This document shows positions 50,230 to 58,607 of a DNA stretch of 64,000 nucleotides, in pieces. The notes beneath the pieces were generated by a model. That model was not told the DNA's origin. It worked only from the letters and a program-made list of their open reading frames with translations, and did not search any database. A program made the position numbers and the translations under genes. This stretch comes from Candidatus Peribacteria bacterium (GTDB taxonomy: Bacteria; Patescibacteriota; Gracilibacteria; UBA1369; UBA12463): positions 1-64,000 of the forward strand of contig CALRDN010000005.1 of assembly GCA_943354965.1 (NCBI GenBank). Direction: 5' to 3'. How positions within the stretch are numbered: the stretch's first letter is position 1; each line of letters begins with the position of its first letter.

Positions 50230-51201
50230 GTGACGACCTTAACTACCCATCAACTCGAGCTCATTGAGAAGATTCGTGCTTTGAAAGCCTCGAAGAATGC
50301 TCTCGTTCTTGTTCATAATTATTTGCGGCCGGAGGTGTACGAGGTTGCCGATTATATTGGCGACTCTTTAGGTCTGTGTGAGAAGGCGGCGGAAACCGAT
50401 GCCGATATTGTCGTGTTTTCTGCGGTACACTTCATGGCTGAGAGTGCGGCGCTCCTCCTTCCAACTAAGAAAGTTTTACTTCCGGATTACGATGCTGGTT
50501 GTGCGTTATCCGATATGATTACGGCGGAGCAGCTACGCGAGTTCCGGGCGCAGTATCCGAAGGCAGGAGTTGTCTGCTATATCAACTCAACCGCCGAGGT
50601 GAAGGCCGAGTCTGACGCCGTGTGCACCTCATCGAATGCGGTGGAGGTTACCCGTGCGCTGCCCTATGATCAAATACTCTTCGTTCCGGATAAAAATTTA
50701 GCTGCGTTTGTGGCGAAGCAGGTTCCCGAAAAAGAAATTATTCCATGGATGGGATACTGCCCTATTCATCACCGTATCACCGCAGATCAAGTGAGACGAG
50801 CGAAGGCAGAGAATCCGAATGCAAAGGTTATTGCGCACCCGGAGTGCCCTGAAGATGTCCTTATGATCGCTGATGAGGTAGCAAGTACCTCTGGTATGAT
50901 TTCTTATGCTGAGAAAAGCCCGGAGACAGAGTTTATCGTTTTGACTGAGTGTGGCCTGGCACAGCGAATGGTTCGTGATATGCCGAATAAGAAGTTTATG
51001 TCGGTGTGCAATCTCTGTTATGATATGAAAAAGACAACATTGGATTCTGTGTATGAGGCACTTGTGAATGAACAGTACGAGATCAAAATTCCTGAACCTA
51101 TTGCGATTCGAGCACGTGAAAGTTTCCGAAAAATGTTTGCTCTTACGAGTGTTCCGATTTCTCTCCCCTCACTTACCTCTCTAACCTCACGACATGGATA
51201 G
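50230..51201 (+). CDS. nadA: Quinolinate synthase
   Basis: A 323-residue NadA starting at a GTG. The three cysteine sites that hold the [4Fe-4S] cluster are visible: DAGCALSDM, HPECPEDV and CNLCYDMKKTTL. YINSTAEVKA and PDKNLAAF are further family motifs. It condenses iminoaspartate with dihydroxyacetone phosphate to quinolinate, the de novo NAD precursor. It overlaps nadC by 8 nt. The iminoaspartate source (nadB or aspartate dehydrogenase) is not in the window. Confidence 0.95.
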   Translation: MTTLTTHQLELIEKIRALKASKNALVLVHNYLRPEVYEVADYIGDSLGLCEKAAETDADIVVFSAVHFMAESAALLLPTKKVLLPDYDAGCALSDMITAEQLREFRAQYPKAGVVCYINSTAEVKAESDAVCTSSNAVEVTRALPYDQILFVPDKNLAAFVAKQVPEKEIIPWMGYCPIHHRITADQVRRAKAENPNAKVIAHPECPEDVLMIADEVASTSGMISYAEKSPETEFIVLTECGLAQRMVRDMPNKKFMSVCNLCYDMKKTTLDSVYEALVNEQYEIKIPEPIAIRARESFRKMFALTSVPISLPSLTSLTSRHG

Positions 51202-52171
51202 GTCAATACTGGCTCAAAAAACGCATAATCAAGGTAACCGTCTTCATCCGAGTGATGCCTTGTACAAGCAGTGGATCTTCCGTTATACCTTCTTGGAGTA
51301 CGCGAAAGATGTCGGTGAGGATGGCGATATTACTACCGAGGCGCTCTTCCCGGATCCTGTGGAGATTGACGCCTTTGTTGTTTCGAAATCGACAGGCGTG
51401 GTGGCCGGCTTACAGGAGGCGCATTATTTTCTTGTCGCTAGCGATCCTGCCTTCAAGCCACGATTGGGGCATATTACCGCCGATTTTTTGAAAAAGGATG
51501 GTGATGCTGTTGTCCCTGGAGATATTTTATTACGACTACGAGGATCTATTCAGGATATTCTGAAGGTTGAAAGAGTTTTACTGAACTTACTGCAACGCAT
51601 GAGTGGTGTGGCTACCATCACGCGTACTTATGTTGATTATCTCCGACGTCTGGGATCGGATGTTTTATTGGTTCCAACTCGCAAGACACTCTGGGGTCTG
51701 CTCGATAAGCGGGCTGTGGTGCTTGGTGGCGGTGGAACCCATCGACTTGATTTATCTGATGCTGTTCTCATCAAAGATACCCACTCCGAACTCCTTCAGC
51801 ATAATATTTCTTATATGCTTGGTGTTTGCGCCAATCGTCCCGGAAGATTTCTGGAGATTGAGGTAGAGACAAAAGAGCGTGCCGTGGAGGCGGCGAAAGT
51901 TTTCCAGAAGTTGCATACACCCGGCGGGCTGAGCGTCCCCGGTGTGATCATGTTCGACAATATGAAGCCTTCCCAAATACGTGAATCTATCGCGGCTATT
52001 CGTGAGAATGGATATGAGTCCGAGCAGGTACTCTATGAGGCATCAGGTGGAATAAATTTAGACAATCTTGAACATTACGGCCCATGCGGAGTTGATATAT
52101 TATCCGTCGGTCAAATCACCCACTCAGCTCCGAGTTTGGATTTTTCTTTGGAGATCAAAGTCCAGAATTAG
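51194..52171 (+). CDS. nadC: Nicotinate-nucleotide pyrophosphorylase-like (quinolinate phosphoribosyltransferase)
   Basis: A 325-residue NadC-family protein: an N-terminal domain with GDITTEALF and a C-terminal alpha/beta barrel with ILKVERVLLNLLQRMSGVAT. It would turn quinolinate and PRPP into nicotinate mononucleotide. The active-site strip differs from the family: RKTLWGLLDKRAV is two residues shorter than RKTTPGLRxLEKYAV, and both NH pairs are TH (GGGTHR, IKDTH). Its position right after nadA (8-nt overlap) argues for the normal role. Confidence 0.85.
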   Translation: MDRSILAQKTHNQGNRLHPSDALYKQWIFRYTFLEYAKDVGEDGDITTEALFPDPVEIDAFVVSKSTGVVAGLQEAHYFLVASDPAFKPRLGHITADFLKKDGDAVVPGDILLRLRGSIQDILKVERVLLNLLQRMSGVATITRTYVDYLRRLGSDVLLVPTRKTLWGLLDKRAVVLGGGGTHRLDLSDAVLIKDTHSELLQHNISYMLGVCANRPGRFLEIEVETKERAVEAAKVFQKLHTPGGLSVPGVIMFDNMKPSQIRESIAAIRENGYESEQVLYEASGGINLDNLEHYGPCGVDILSVGQITHSAPSLDFSLEIKVQN

Positions 52172-52172
52172 A

Positions 52173-52487
52173 TTAATGTCCGATGAGGTGGAGATGAATA
52201 TGGAAGACTTCCTGTCCTCCTTCCTTTCCGACGTTGAATTGAAGTTTATACCCCGAGAGGTTGAGCATCTGTGCTAACTTTTTTCCTGTTGTAATAAGAT
52301 GTCCTAGAAGTGGCTCTTGCTCGCCATTTGCATCCGCTACGGTTGGAATGTGCTCACGTGGAACAATCAGAAGATGGGTTTTGTCTTTTGGGTGAATATC
52401 GGCAAAGGCTACACATTTTTCATCTTCGTAGATGAGGGGTGATGGGATGGTTTGCGCGATGATTTTACAGAAGATGCAGTCGGGCAT
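52173..52487 (-). CDS. HIT-family nucleotide-binding protein
   Basis: A 104-residue histidine-triad protein. It starts CIFCKII (two cysteines, as in HIT/HINT proteins) and carries VFHIHLHLIGH at the end, the HxHxH triad. Members hydrolyse nucleotide phosphoramidates such as AMP-lysine. Its end abuts the convergent nadC end. Confidence 0.92.
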   Translation of the reverse strand: MPDCIFCKIIAQTIPSPLIYEDEKCVAFADIHPKDKTHLLIVPREHIPTVADANGEQEPLLGHLITTGKKLAQMLNLSGYKLQFNVGKEGGQEVFHIHLHLIGH

Positions 52488-52523
52488 GGGTGATTGATCA
52501 TGAATATGTTGTCCCTATTCTCT

Positions 52524-52721
52524 CTATTTTATGAATATTTCGCAATGTTCTTTATGTCCGAACAGCATCATAATTTGACCGTATCTCGCATGGTAGTCAA
52601 ACAAAAGAGTCTGACATGCACATACTTCAGCATTATCAATTATTGATAGAATAGTGGAAGTACTGGTGTCTAAAAAGACCCCAGTTTTCCCATAACCAAA
52701 ATAATGGCTTATGTTAGGCAT
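52524..52721 (-). CDS. Small open frame of uncertain status
   Basis: A 65-residue frame (MPNISHYFGYGKTGVFLDTS...) with no recognised family. It overlaps one arm of a 17-bp inverted repeat, and part of it may derive from that element. A TATAAT lies over the start codon, which argues against a transcript covering this start. Coding is doubtful. Confidence 0.3.
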   Translation of the reverse strand: MPNISHYFGYGKTGVFLDTSTSTILSIIDNAEVCACQTLLFDYHARYGQIMMLFGHKEHCEIFIK

Positions 52722-52888
52722 TATAAAATATTAAGTTTGTTGACTTAACATATTATGTTGTATGGCTCACTTCTTTTCCCGGGAAAACTTTTAGCTTTAA
52801 AAATGCCCATTATTTCAAGATAGTGTGATTAAAAACTCATATGATGAAAAATCAAGGTGCGCCAATTTTATGAAAACTGGGGTCTTTT
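52673..52888. repeat. Element with 17-bp perfect inverted ends
   Basis: AAAAGACCCCAGTTTTC (52673-52689) and its exact reverse complement (52872-52888) enclose 182 bp. Inside lie a palindrome-plus-tail element (52772-52807) and a TTAAGT/ACTTAA inverted pair around 52731-52748. No transposase is seen. It resembles a miniature inverted-repeat element, but I found no clear target duplication. Confidence 0.5.
52772..52807 (+). repeat. Palindrome-plus-tail element, copy 2
   Basis: TTTTCCCGGGAAAA is a perfect 14-bp palindrome (52774-52787) followed by CTTTTAGCTTTAAAAATGCC. It matches 26301-26336 at 30 of 36 positions. Confidence 0.55.
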
Positions 52889-52902
52889 CAGCTGGTGCCA
52901 TC

Positions 52903-53391
52903 CTATGCATAAATAAAAGACTCTAACCACTTCCTTCGTTTTTCATAATGGGCAGGATTTGGTGTTGGGCCGTTCATGCTTTCGAAGACAAAAATTCTTC
53001 CACCGTTTCCATATCCTGATCCGGTAGCGGGGCCAAAAATTTCCACTAATTTATCTCGTCCTCTATCTCCTCCGAGGTAACGAATACCTTCTACTTTCCA
53101 GCTATCCTGAATGTTAAATAGATATCCATTAGTGAAGTTGAGTCCCGTAGGTGTCGCAAAAAAATCTCCTAATGTAATCGGATCTACCGGTTCCGCCCTT
53201 ACCTCTAACAATACTTCCTTTACTCGGTACCCAAACATCGCCGCTAGGTCGGTGAGTTTCATATCAGGTTTACCGTTTTGCAAATCCTCTACTTTTCGAG
53301 CGTCTAGTGTTTTGAGCTCGTTACAGGTTCGGCTTATATCGTCGAGCGTAACTTCTGCGAGACGTTTTGGTTGCGGGGCAGATTGTGTCAT
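52903..53391 (-). CDS. Hypothetical protein
   Basis: A 162-residue soluble protein (MTQSAPQPKRLAEVTLDDIS...) with a Gly-rich stretch near 120-135 (GPATGSGYGNGGRIFVF). I do not recognise the family; no signal peptide or membrane segment is seen. It follows the second sigma4-HARE gene by 22 nt on the same strand, so the pair is probably an operon. Confidence 0.6.
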   Translation of the reverse strand: MTQSAPQPKRLAEVTLDDISRTCNELKTLDARKVEDLQNGKPDMKLTDLAAMFGYRVKEVLLEVRAEPVDPITLGDFFATPTGLNFTNGYLFNIQDSWKVEGIRYLGGDRGRDKLVEIFGPATGSGYGNGGRIFVFESMNGPTPNPAHYEKRRKWLESFIYA

Positions 53392-53413
53392 CTGATTCTT
53401 GAATGATATATTA

Positions 53414-54493
53414 CTACTTCTTCAAAGCATATACCGCTCTACCAACTCGGACGAACTCCGGGTTCTTCTGGAGGTTGAGGGAGATAGTGCCTTTCTTGAC
53501 CTGACGTTGCTTGAGAACGCCGAGGATGATGTCTTGTTTTGAGAGTGGGCTCTTCTTTTTGAGAAGACCTTCGATGATTTCGGAGACGGTTCCTTTCTTG
53601 TAGCCCCATTCTTTGAGTGCGTAGAGACCACGGCCGACGAGGACGAACTGCTCGTAACGGATAAGCTCGTTATGAACGGCCTGAACGGTTACGACTTTCT
53701 TGTCAAATCCGCTTTCGATAATCTTGTTCGCAATTTCGATGAAGTGAAGTGGGTTGCCAATTCTTTTGAGGACGATATACGCCTTGTCTCGGATACTTCG
53801 TGGATTGATATGTCTCCATGTGTTCAAACCAAAACCATCCTTGACCTTGCGAAGACGCTTGTCGACCTCGAGGCTTGAGAGAATGGCTGCAGCATCATAA
53901 TTGAGTCCTTCTTCGAGAAGCTTGTTCTTGATCTGTTCAGCAACCTGTTCGAAAGCTACCACATCGCCAGCATCCTGGAGCTTCTGTACACCGACCTCTA
54001 CCATTCGCTGTACGTCCTTCATCGGAATCTCCTTAAGTCTCCAGAAAGCGTGAATCTGATTATTTTTCTCTGACTTCACGAGTGATGGATTGATATTGAG
54101 AGAAAGTCGGATGATGTTTCCGTCGATGACATTTTCAGATCCGATAGCATTGAGAATCTCTGCAAGAATCTTGGACTCGAGACAGATACCGCCGCACTTT
54201 TTGATTGATGCGCTGGCAAGCTCGTTGATCATTTGCAGCTTAGAGTTCTGAACTGTTCGGCGAAGTTTCGTCAGGGCAATCTTCTCAATCTGTCGAATAC
54301 GTTCACGGGTAACCGCGAACTTCTGGCCGATCTTCTCAAGCGTGAGTCGTGGGCTATCATCAAGACTAAAACGCTTCACCATAACCTCCTTTTCCTTCGG
54401 TGAAAGAACAAGAAGCATTTCTTGCATGAGCTGTTCGAGATTCATTTTCTGTGAGGATGTCTTTTTTTCTTGGCTTTCTAGTGTGGTTTCCAT
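53414..54493 (-). CDS. Sigma-70 region 4 / HARE-HTH protein, paralogue 2
   Basis: A 359-residue paralogue of the 44835 gene. Region 4 lies at about 30-79 (LSPKEKEVMVKRFSLDDSPR, LEKIGQKFAVTRERIRQIE); the HARE-type winged helix at about 228-297 (RSIRDKAYIVLKRIGNPLHF, LIRYEQFVLVGRGLYALKEW), followed by a last winged helix. No region 2 exists. Both paralogues keep these blocks closely while the middle differs. It is the first gene of its operon and has two similar promoters upstream. Confidence 0.82.
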   Translation of the reverse strand: METTLESQEKKTSSQKMNLEQLMQEMLLVLSPKEKEVMVKRFSLDDSPRLTLEKIGQKFAVTRERIRQIEKIALTKLRRTVQNSKLQMINELASASIKKCGGICLESKILAEILNAIGSENVIDGNIIRLSLNINPSLVKSEKNNQIHAFWRLKEIPMKDVQRMVEVGVQKLQDAGDVVAFEQVAEQIKNKLLEEGLNYDAAAILSSLEVDKRLRKVKDGFGLNTWRHINPRSIRDKAYIVLKRIGNPLHFIEIANKIIESGFDKKVVTVQAVHNELIRYEQFVLVGRGLYALKEWGYKKGTVSEIIEGLLKKKSPLSKQDIILGVLKQRQVKKGTISLNLQKNPEFVRVGRAVYALKK

Positions 54494-54597
54494 AAGGGGT
54501 GGGTGTTACTGAGCGGGGTTTACAATATGTAGTAATGGATTCCGTGTCAAACATATCTTCTATTCTTACTTTCGGCTTTTGAGAGGATTAAGGGTTC

Positions 54598-54626
54598 ATT
54601 TTAGGCAATACTATCTTATTTGTCAA
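54598..54626 (-). promoter_or_regulatory. Promoter of the second sigma4-HARE gene, proximal
   Basis: On the minus strand a perfect TTGACA and TAAAAT (5/6) with a 17-nt spacer. The predicted start near 54591 gives a leader of about 98 nt. Confidence 0.68.
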
Positions 54627-54747
54627 GTTCTTGTTTATTCAGCTTCAGTTGGTGGAAGGGTGTGAGAGTCCAATACTCCGTTCAAGGCTATATTATACTG
54701 AGTATTGAGACCATCCATTGGCGATGAGAATATTTCTTTGTGTTATT

Positions 54748-54776
54748 AACTTAGGCAACACTATCAAATTTGTCAA
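54748..54776 (-). promoter_or_regulatory. Promoter-like copy upstream, distal
   Basis: On the minus strand a perfect TTGACA and TAAGTT (3/6) with a 17-nt spacer, in a repeat of the proximal promoter. The weak -10 may make it a degenerate copy or a site for the same regulator. Confidence 0.45.
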
Positions 54777-54850
54777 GTTAGTGGGATAATTTGTACTTTT
54801 GGCTTTAAGTTTCTTGTTGAGCGTGATACAAGTTAAAGGCTATCCAAAAT

Positions 54851-54934
54851 GCCTGGGTGGTGAAATGGCAGACACGCCAGCCTTAGGAGCTGGTATCGCA
54901 AGATGTGGAGGTTCGAGTCCTCTCCCAGGCACCA
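54851..54934 (+). tRNA. tRNA-Leu (TAG)
   Basis: Class II tRNA. The anticodon stem CCAGC/GCTGG encloses CTTAGGA, giving anticodon TAG. Acceptor GCCTGGG pairs fully with CCCAGGC, then A and an encoded CCA. It lies 16 nt before the dnaE start codon. Confidence 0.96.
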
Positions 54935-54950
54935 ATCATATACTGCTTTC

Positions 54951-57900
54951 ATGTCATTCGTTCACCTCCACTCCCATTCCTATTACAGTCTTCTGGATGG
55001 ACTCAGGTCACCGGATGCGATGGTTTTACGTGCCAAGGAGATGGGTTGTCCGGCTTTGGCCGTTACGGATCATGGGGTTATGTATGGGGCGATTGATTTC
55101 TACAAAGCCGCGAAGAAGGCTGGAATTAAGCCTATTATCGGATGCGAGATGTATGTGGCTCAGAGGACTCGATTTGATAAGTCGGCCGGTATTGATAATA
55201 AGCCGTTCCATTTGACGGTTCTGGCGACGAGCTATAAAGGATATCAGAACTTGATGCAGCTCGTGACGAAGGCGAATTTGGAGGGTTTTTATTATAAACC
55301 TCGTATTGATCATGCATTATTGGGTGTATATAAAGAGGATTTAATAGTATTGAGTGGATGTCTGAATGGTGAGGTAAGTAGGGCGATTCTGTCCGGAGAT
55401 ACGGTGAAGGCGGAGGAGATTGTGATGATCTATAAGGAGATGCTAGGACCGGATCATTATTATTTGGAGATTCAAGATAATCCGGAGTTGGAGCAGCAGA
55501 CGATTGTGAATGAGGGCATGATCGCGCTTTCGAGGAAGTTTGGAGTGGGTTTGGTGGCAACAGGAGATTCACATTATGTGAAAGAGTCTGAACACCATTC
55601 GCATGACATTCTTTTGTCGATTCAGACCGGAACAAATATTTACGATGAGAATAGGATGAAGTTTTCTGGGAATTTTGCGTTGAAGACTCCGGAGCAGATG
55701 AAGGAGGCGTTTAAGCATGTGCCGGAGGCGATTAAAAATACATTGAAGATTGCAGCGATGTGTAATATCGAGATTCCACTTCATCAGAACTTATTGCCGA
55801 ATTTTGATACGCCGAATAATGTGCCGCCCGATGAGTATTTGCGGCAGTTATGTAATGAGGGCTTGCAGGTGAGGTACAATGGCGCACCTTCAGAAAAGGT
55901 TATTACGCAGCTCGAATATGAGCTAGGAATTGTGCATCAGATGGGATTTGATGCGTACTTTCTCATCGTGTGGGATTTTATTCGGGCCGCGCGTGAGCGC
56001 GGCATCGTGGTTGGTCCGGGCCGCGGCTCCGCCGCGGGCTCTCTCCTCTCCTACGCACTTTTCATTACCCAGCTTGATCCACTTGAGCATGGGTTGATCT
56101 TCGAGCGCTTCTTGAATCCGGAACGTATTTCGATGCCTGATATCGACGTCGATTTTGCTGATGATCGTCGCGGGGAAGTTTTGGAATATGTTATCAATAA
56201 ATACGGACGAGAAAATGTCGCTCAAATTATCACCTTTGGAACGATGGCTTCTAGAGCCGCTGTTCGTGATGTTGGCCGTGCGCTTGGTTATCCATACGCG
56301 GAGGTTGATGCTGTTTCTAAGAAAATTCCACCACCGGTTCAGGGTAAACACGTCCCCCTTCGTGAATCTATCGAGAAGGATCCGGAGTTGAAAGAACTTT
56401 ATAAAAAGGATGAACGAGCTCGCGCATTACTGGATGATGCCATGGAGCTGGAGGGTACGGTTCGACATGCCGGTACGCACGCATGCGCCGTCGTTATCTC
56501 TTCCAAGCCATTAGTTCAGTATACACCGTTGCAGTTTGGCGCCGGTGGCGAGCAGAAGGATATCGTGACGCAGTATTCCATGAAACCGATTGAGGAAATT
56601 GGTCTGCTCAAGATGGACTTCTTGGGATTGAAAAATCTTACGGTCATGGAAAAGGCGTTGGGGATTATCAAACGCTCCCGTGGTATAGAAATTGATTTGA
56701 ATAATTTGCCAATGGATGACCCAAGGGCTTTTGCGCTCCTGCAGAAGGGTGAAACGACCGGAGTCTTCCAGTTGGAGTCCGGCGGTATGCGACGCTACTT
56801 GAAGGAACTTGTTCCTACAAACTTTAACGATATCGTTGCGATGGTTTCGCTTTATCGTCCGGGTCCGATGGATTGGATTCCGAGTTATATCAAAGGAAAG
56901 CATCATCCTGAATCCGTTCATTACTTGGATAAAAGTTTCGAGACGATTCTGAATGAAACCTATGGCGTAGCCGTATATCAGGAGCAGATTCTTCAGATTG
57001 CGCAGCAGTATGCAGGATTCTCGCTTGGAGAGGCTGATTTATTGCGAAAGGCTGTAGGTAAAAAAATTATGGAGTTACTTGTGGAACAGAAGGAGAAATT
57101 TCTCAAGGGAGCTGTGAAAAAAGGCCACACGAGAAAAAATGCTGAAGAGGTTTTTGAAAAAGTTATCGAACCGTTTGCGGGTTATGGTTTCAACAAAGCG
57201 CATGGCGCCTGTTATGGCATGATTGCCTACCAGACGGCATATCTCAAGGGTAACTATCCTGATGAGTTAATGACGGCGCTTCTGATGTGCGATCAGGGAG
57301 ACTTGGATCGTATGGCTATTGAGATTGAAGAGTGTGAGTCGATGGGAATTCAGGTTCTCCCACCTTCTATCAATGAGTCGGAGTCTAATTTCACCCTTGT
57401 TGATACGGGGAAGATTCGTTTTGGACTTTCGGCGGTGAAGGGTGTAGGAGAGGCTCCGGTGTTGGAGATTCTACGTATTCGTAACGAGGGAGGACCGTTT
57501 ACTTCTATCCAGAATTTTGCCGAACGCGTTCCGTCTAGCTGCATCAACAAGAAACTTTTTAGCGCGCTCGCCTACTGCGGTGCGCTTGAAGAATTCGGAG
57601 AACGCATGACCTTGATTGAAAATTTTGATCGCATCGTGCAACACTCCAAATCACATCAGGGCGGGCAGGCTCAGGGGCAGACGGGGTTATTTGATGATTT
57701 CGGATCTGATGATGGCATCCCGCAATTCTCTCTGGAGAAAGCAACCCCTGCGTCACGCACCGATTGCTTGAGATGGGAAAAAGAATATCTTGGTCTGTAT
57801 GTCTCCAGTCACCCACTTCAGGGACTTCGATCTTACTTTGGGAAAAAAGTTCTTCTCGCTGAAAAAATTACAAAGAAATATATCGGGAAGAGTGTGCAGT

Positions 57901-58568
57901 TTGCCGGACTTGTTACCAATCCTAAGAAGATCTTTACGAAGTCGGGAACCTATATGATGCAGTTCTTGCTTGAGGATCCTACTGGTAGAATTAATGCCGT
58001 AGTTTTCCCGAAGTCCTATGCGATGTTTGCAGAAAAATTAAAACAGGATCATATCGTTATCGTTACCGGTCGACTCGACTTACGCCGTAATGAGTACAAT
58101 TTAACAGTAGATGCGGTTTCAAGCATGTCACTCGAGAGTATGATCTCGAAGGCGAAAGAGCTTGGACTGTATAAGCCCGAGGAGAAGGTCCGTCGTCAGA
58201 TGATTGTTATCGCTCCCGATGAGGTGAAGAAAGAGAAGCCTGTTGTCGAAGAGGGGGAGATGCCTACGGAGGATCATGGGAATGAAGATAACCCCGTTCA
58301 TCCATCCGGTGAGGTTTCCGGTATATCCGGCCCTACTGTTAGTATAGATGGAGACACCTTGATTGTTTCTATTTTGAAAGATACTCCGGCTCCAATTATG
58401 GCTGCCATTAAAGGAATTTTGAACAAACATACCGGCGTTCATCCTACCGAGATCCACCTCCGCGATGGCCAGGAGGTACGGAAAATTCGTCTCCCGGTGG
58501 GTGTCTCTTTTGAGGGTCAGGTCAAAGAGGAGCTGGAAGCCCTTTTCCAACAACCAAAGATAGGCTAA
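54951..58568 (+). CDS. dnaE: DNA polymerase III alpha subunit
   Basis: A 1205-residue replicative polymerase of the DnaE type. It opens with a PHP domain (VHLHSHSYYSLLDG, TDHG), then the polymerase core: GPGRGSAAGS, the catalytic aspartates in PDIDVDFADDRR and the third in KMDFLGLKNL. A helix-hairpin-helix, an OB fold (VQFAGLVTNPKKIFTKSGTY) and a tail with a DnaE-type C-terminal domain follow. The ATG at 54951 begins at the PHP strand; upstream codons belong to the tRNA. It heads a run with aspS and a helicase gene. Confidence 0.96.
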   Translation: MSFVHLHSHSYYSLLDGLRSPDAMVLRAKEMGCPALAVTDHGVMYGAIDFYKAAKKAGIKPIIGCEMYVAQRTRFDKSAGIDNKPFHLTVLATSYKGYQNLMQLVTKANLEGFYYKPRIDHALLGVYKEDLIVLSGCLNGEVSRAILSGDTVKAEEIVMIYKEMLGPDHYYLEIQDNPELEQQTIVNEGMIALSRKFGVGLVATGDSHYVKESEHHSHDILLSIQTGTNIYDENRMKFSGNFALKTPEQMKEAFKHVPEAIKNTLKIAAMCNIEIPLHQNLLPNFDTPNNVPPDEYLRQLCNEGLQVRYNGAPSEKVITQLEYELGIVHQMGFDAYFLIVWDFIRAARERGIVVGPGRGSAAGSLLSYALFITQLDPLEHGLIFERFLNPERISMPDIDVDFADDRRGEVLEYVINKYGRENVAQIITFGTMASRAAVRDVGRALGYPYAEVDAVSKKIPPPVQGKHVPLRESIEKDPELKELYKKDERARALLDDAMELEGTVRHAGTHACAVVISSKPLVQYTPLQFGAGGEQKDIVTQYSMKPIEEIGLLKMDFLGLKNLTVMEKALGIIKRSRGIEIDLNNLPMDDPRAFALLQKGETTGVFQLESGGMRRYLKELVPTNFNDIVAMVSLYRPGPMDWIPSYIKGKHHPESVHYLDKSFETILNETYGVAVYQEQILQIAQQYAGFSLGEADLLRKAVGKKIMELLVEQKEKFLKGAVKKGHTRKNAEEVFEKVIEPFAGYGFNKAHGACYGMIAYQTAYLKGNYPDELMTALLMCDQGDLDRMAIEIEECESMGIQVLPPSINESESNFTLVDTGKIRFGLSAVKGVGEAPVLEILRIRNEGGPFTSIQNFAERVPSSCINKKLFSALAYCGALEEFGERMTLIENFDRIVQHSKSHQGGQAQGQTGLFDDFGSDDGIPQFSLEKATPASRTDCLRWEKEYLGLYVSSHPLQGLRSYFGKKVLLAEKITKKYIGKSVQFAGLVTNPKKIFTKSGTYMMQFLLEDPTGRINAVVFPKSYAMFAEKLKQDHIVIVTGRLDLRRNEYNLTVDAVSSMSLESMISKAKELGLYKPEEKVRRQMIVIAPDEVKKEKPVVEEGEMPTEDHGNEDNPVHPSGEVSGISGPTVSIDGDTLIVSILKDTPAPIMAAIKGILNKHTGVHPTEIHLRDGQEVRKIRLPVGVSFEGQVKEELEALFQQPKIG

Positions 58569-58607
58569 TATACCCACGATTTCACCTACATTTTCTATCA
58601 ATTCTTT

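Larger units (their letters stand above)
54494..54850. other. 357-nt gene-free region with duplicated promoters
   Basis: No gene fits. It contains two 29-nt near-identical direct repeats starting exactly 150 bp apart (54601-54629 and 54751-54779), each with a minus-strand TTGACA, and the upstream region of tRNA-Leu. Confidence 0.6.

Noticed and set aside
52524-52721. Treating the 65-residue frame as a firm gene
   Set aside because: It overlaps an inverted-repeat arm, has a promoter-like hexamer over its start and no family; kept only as a low-confidence entry.
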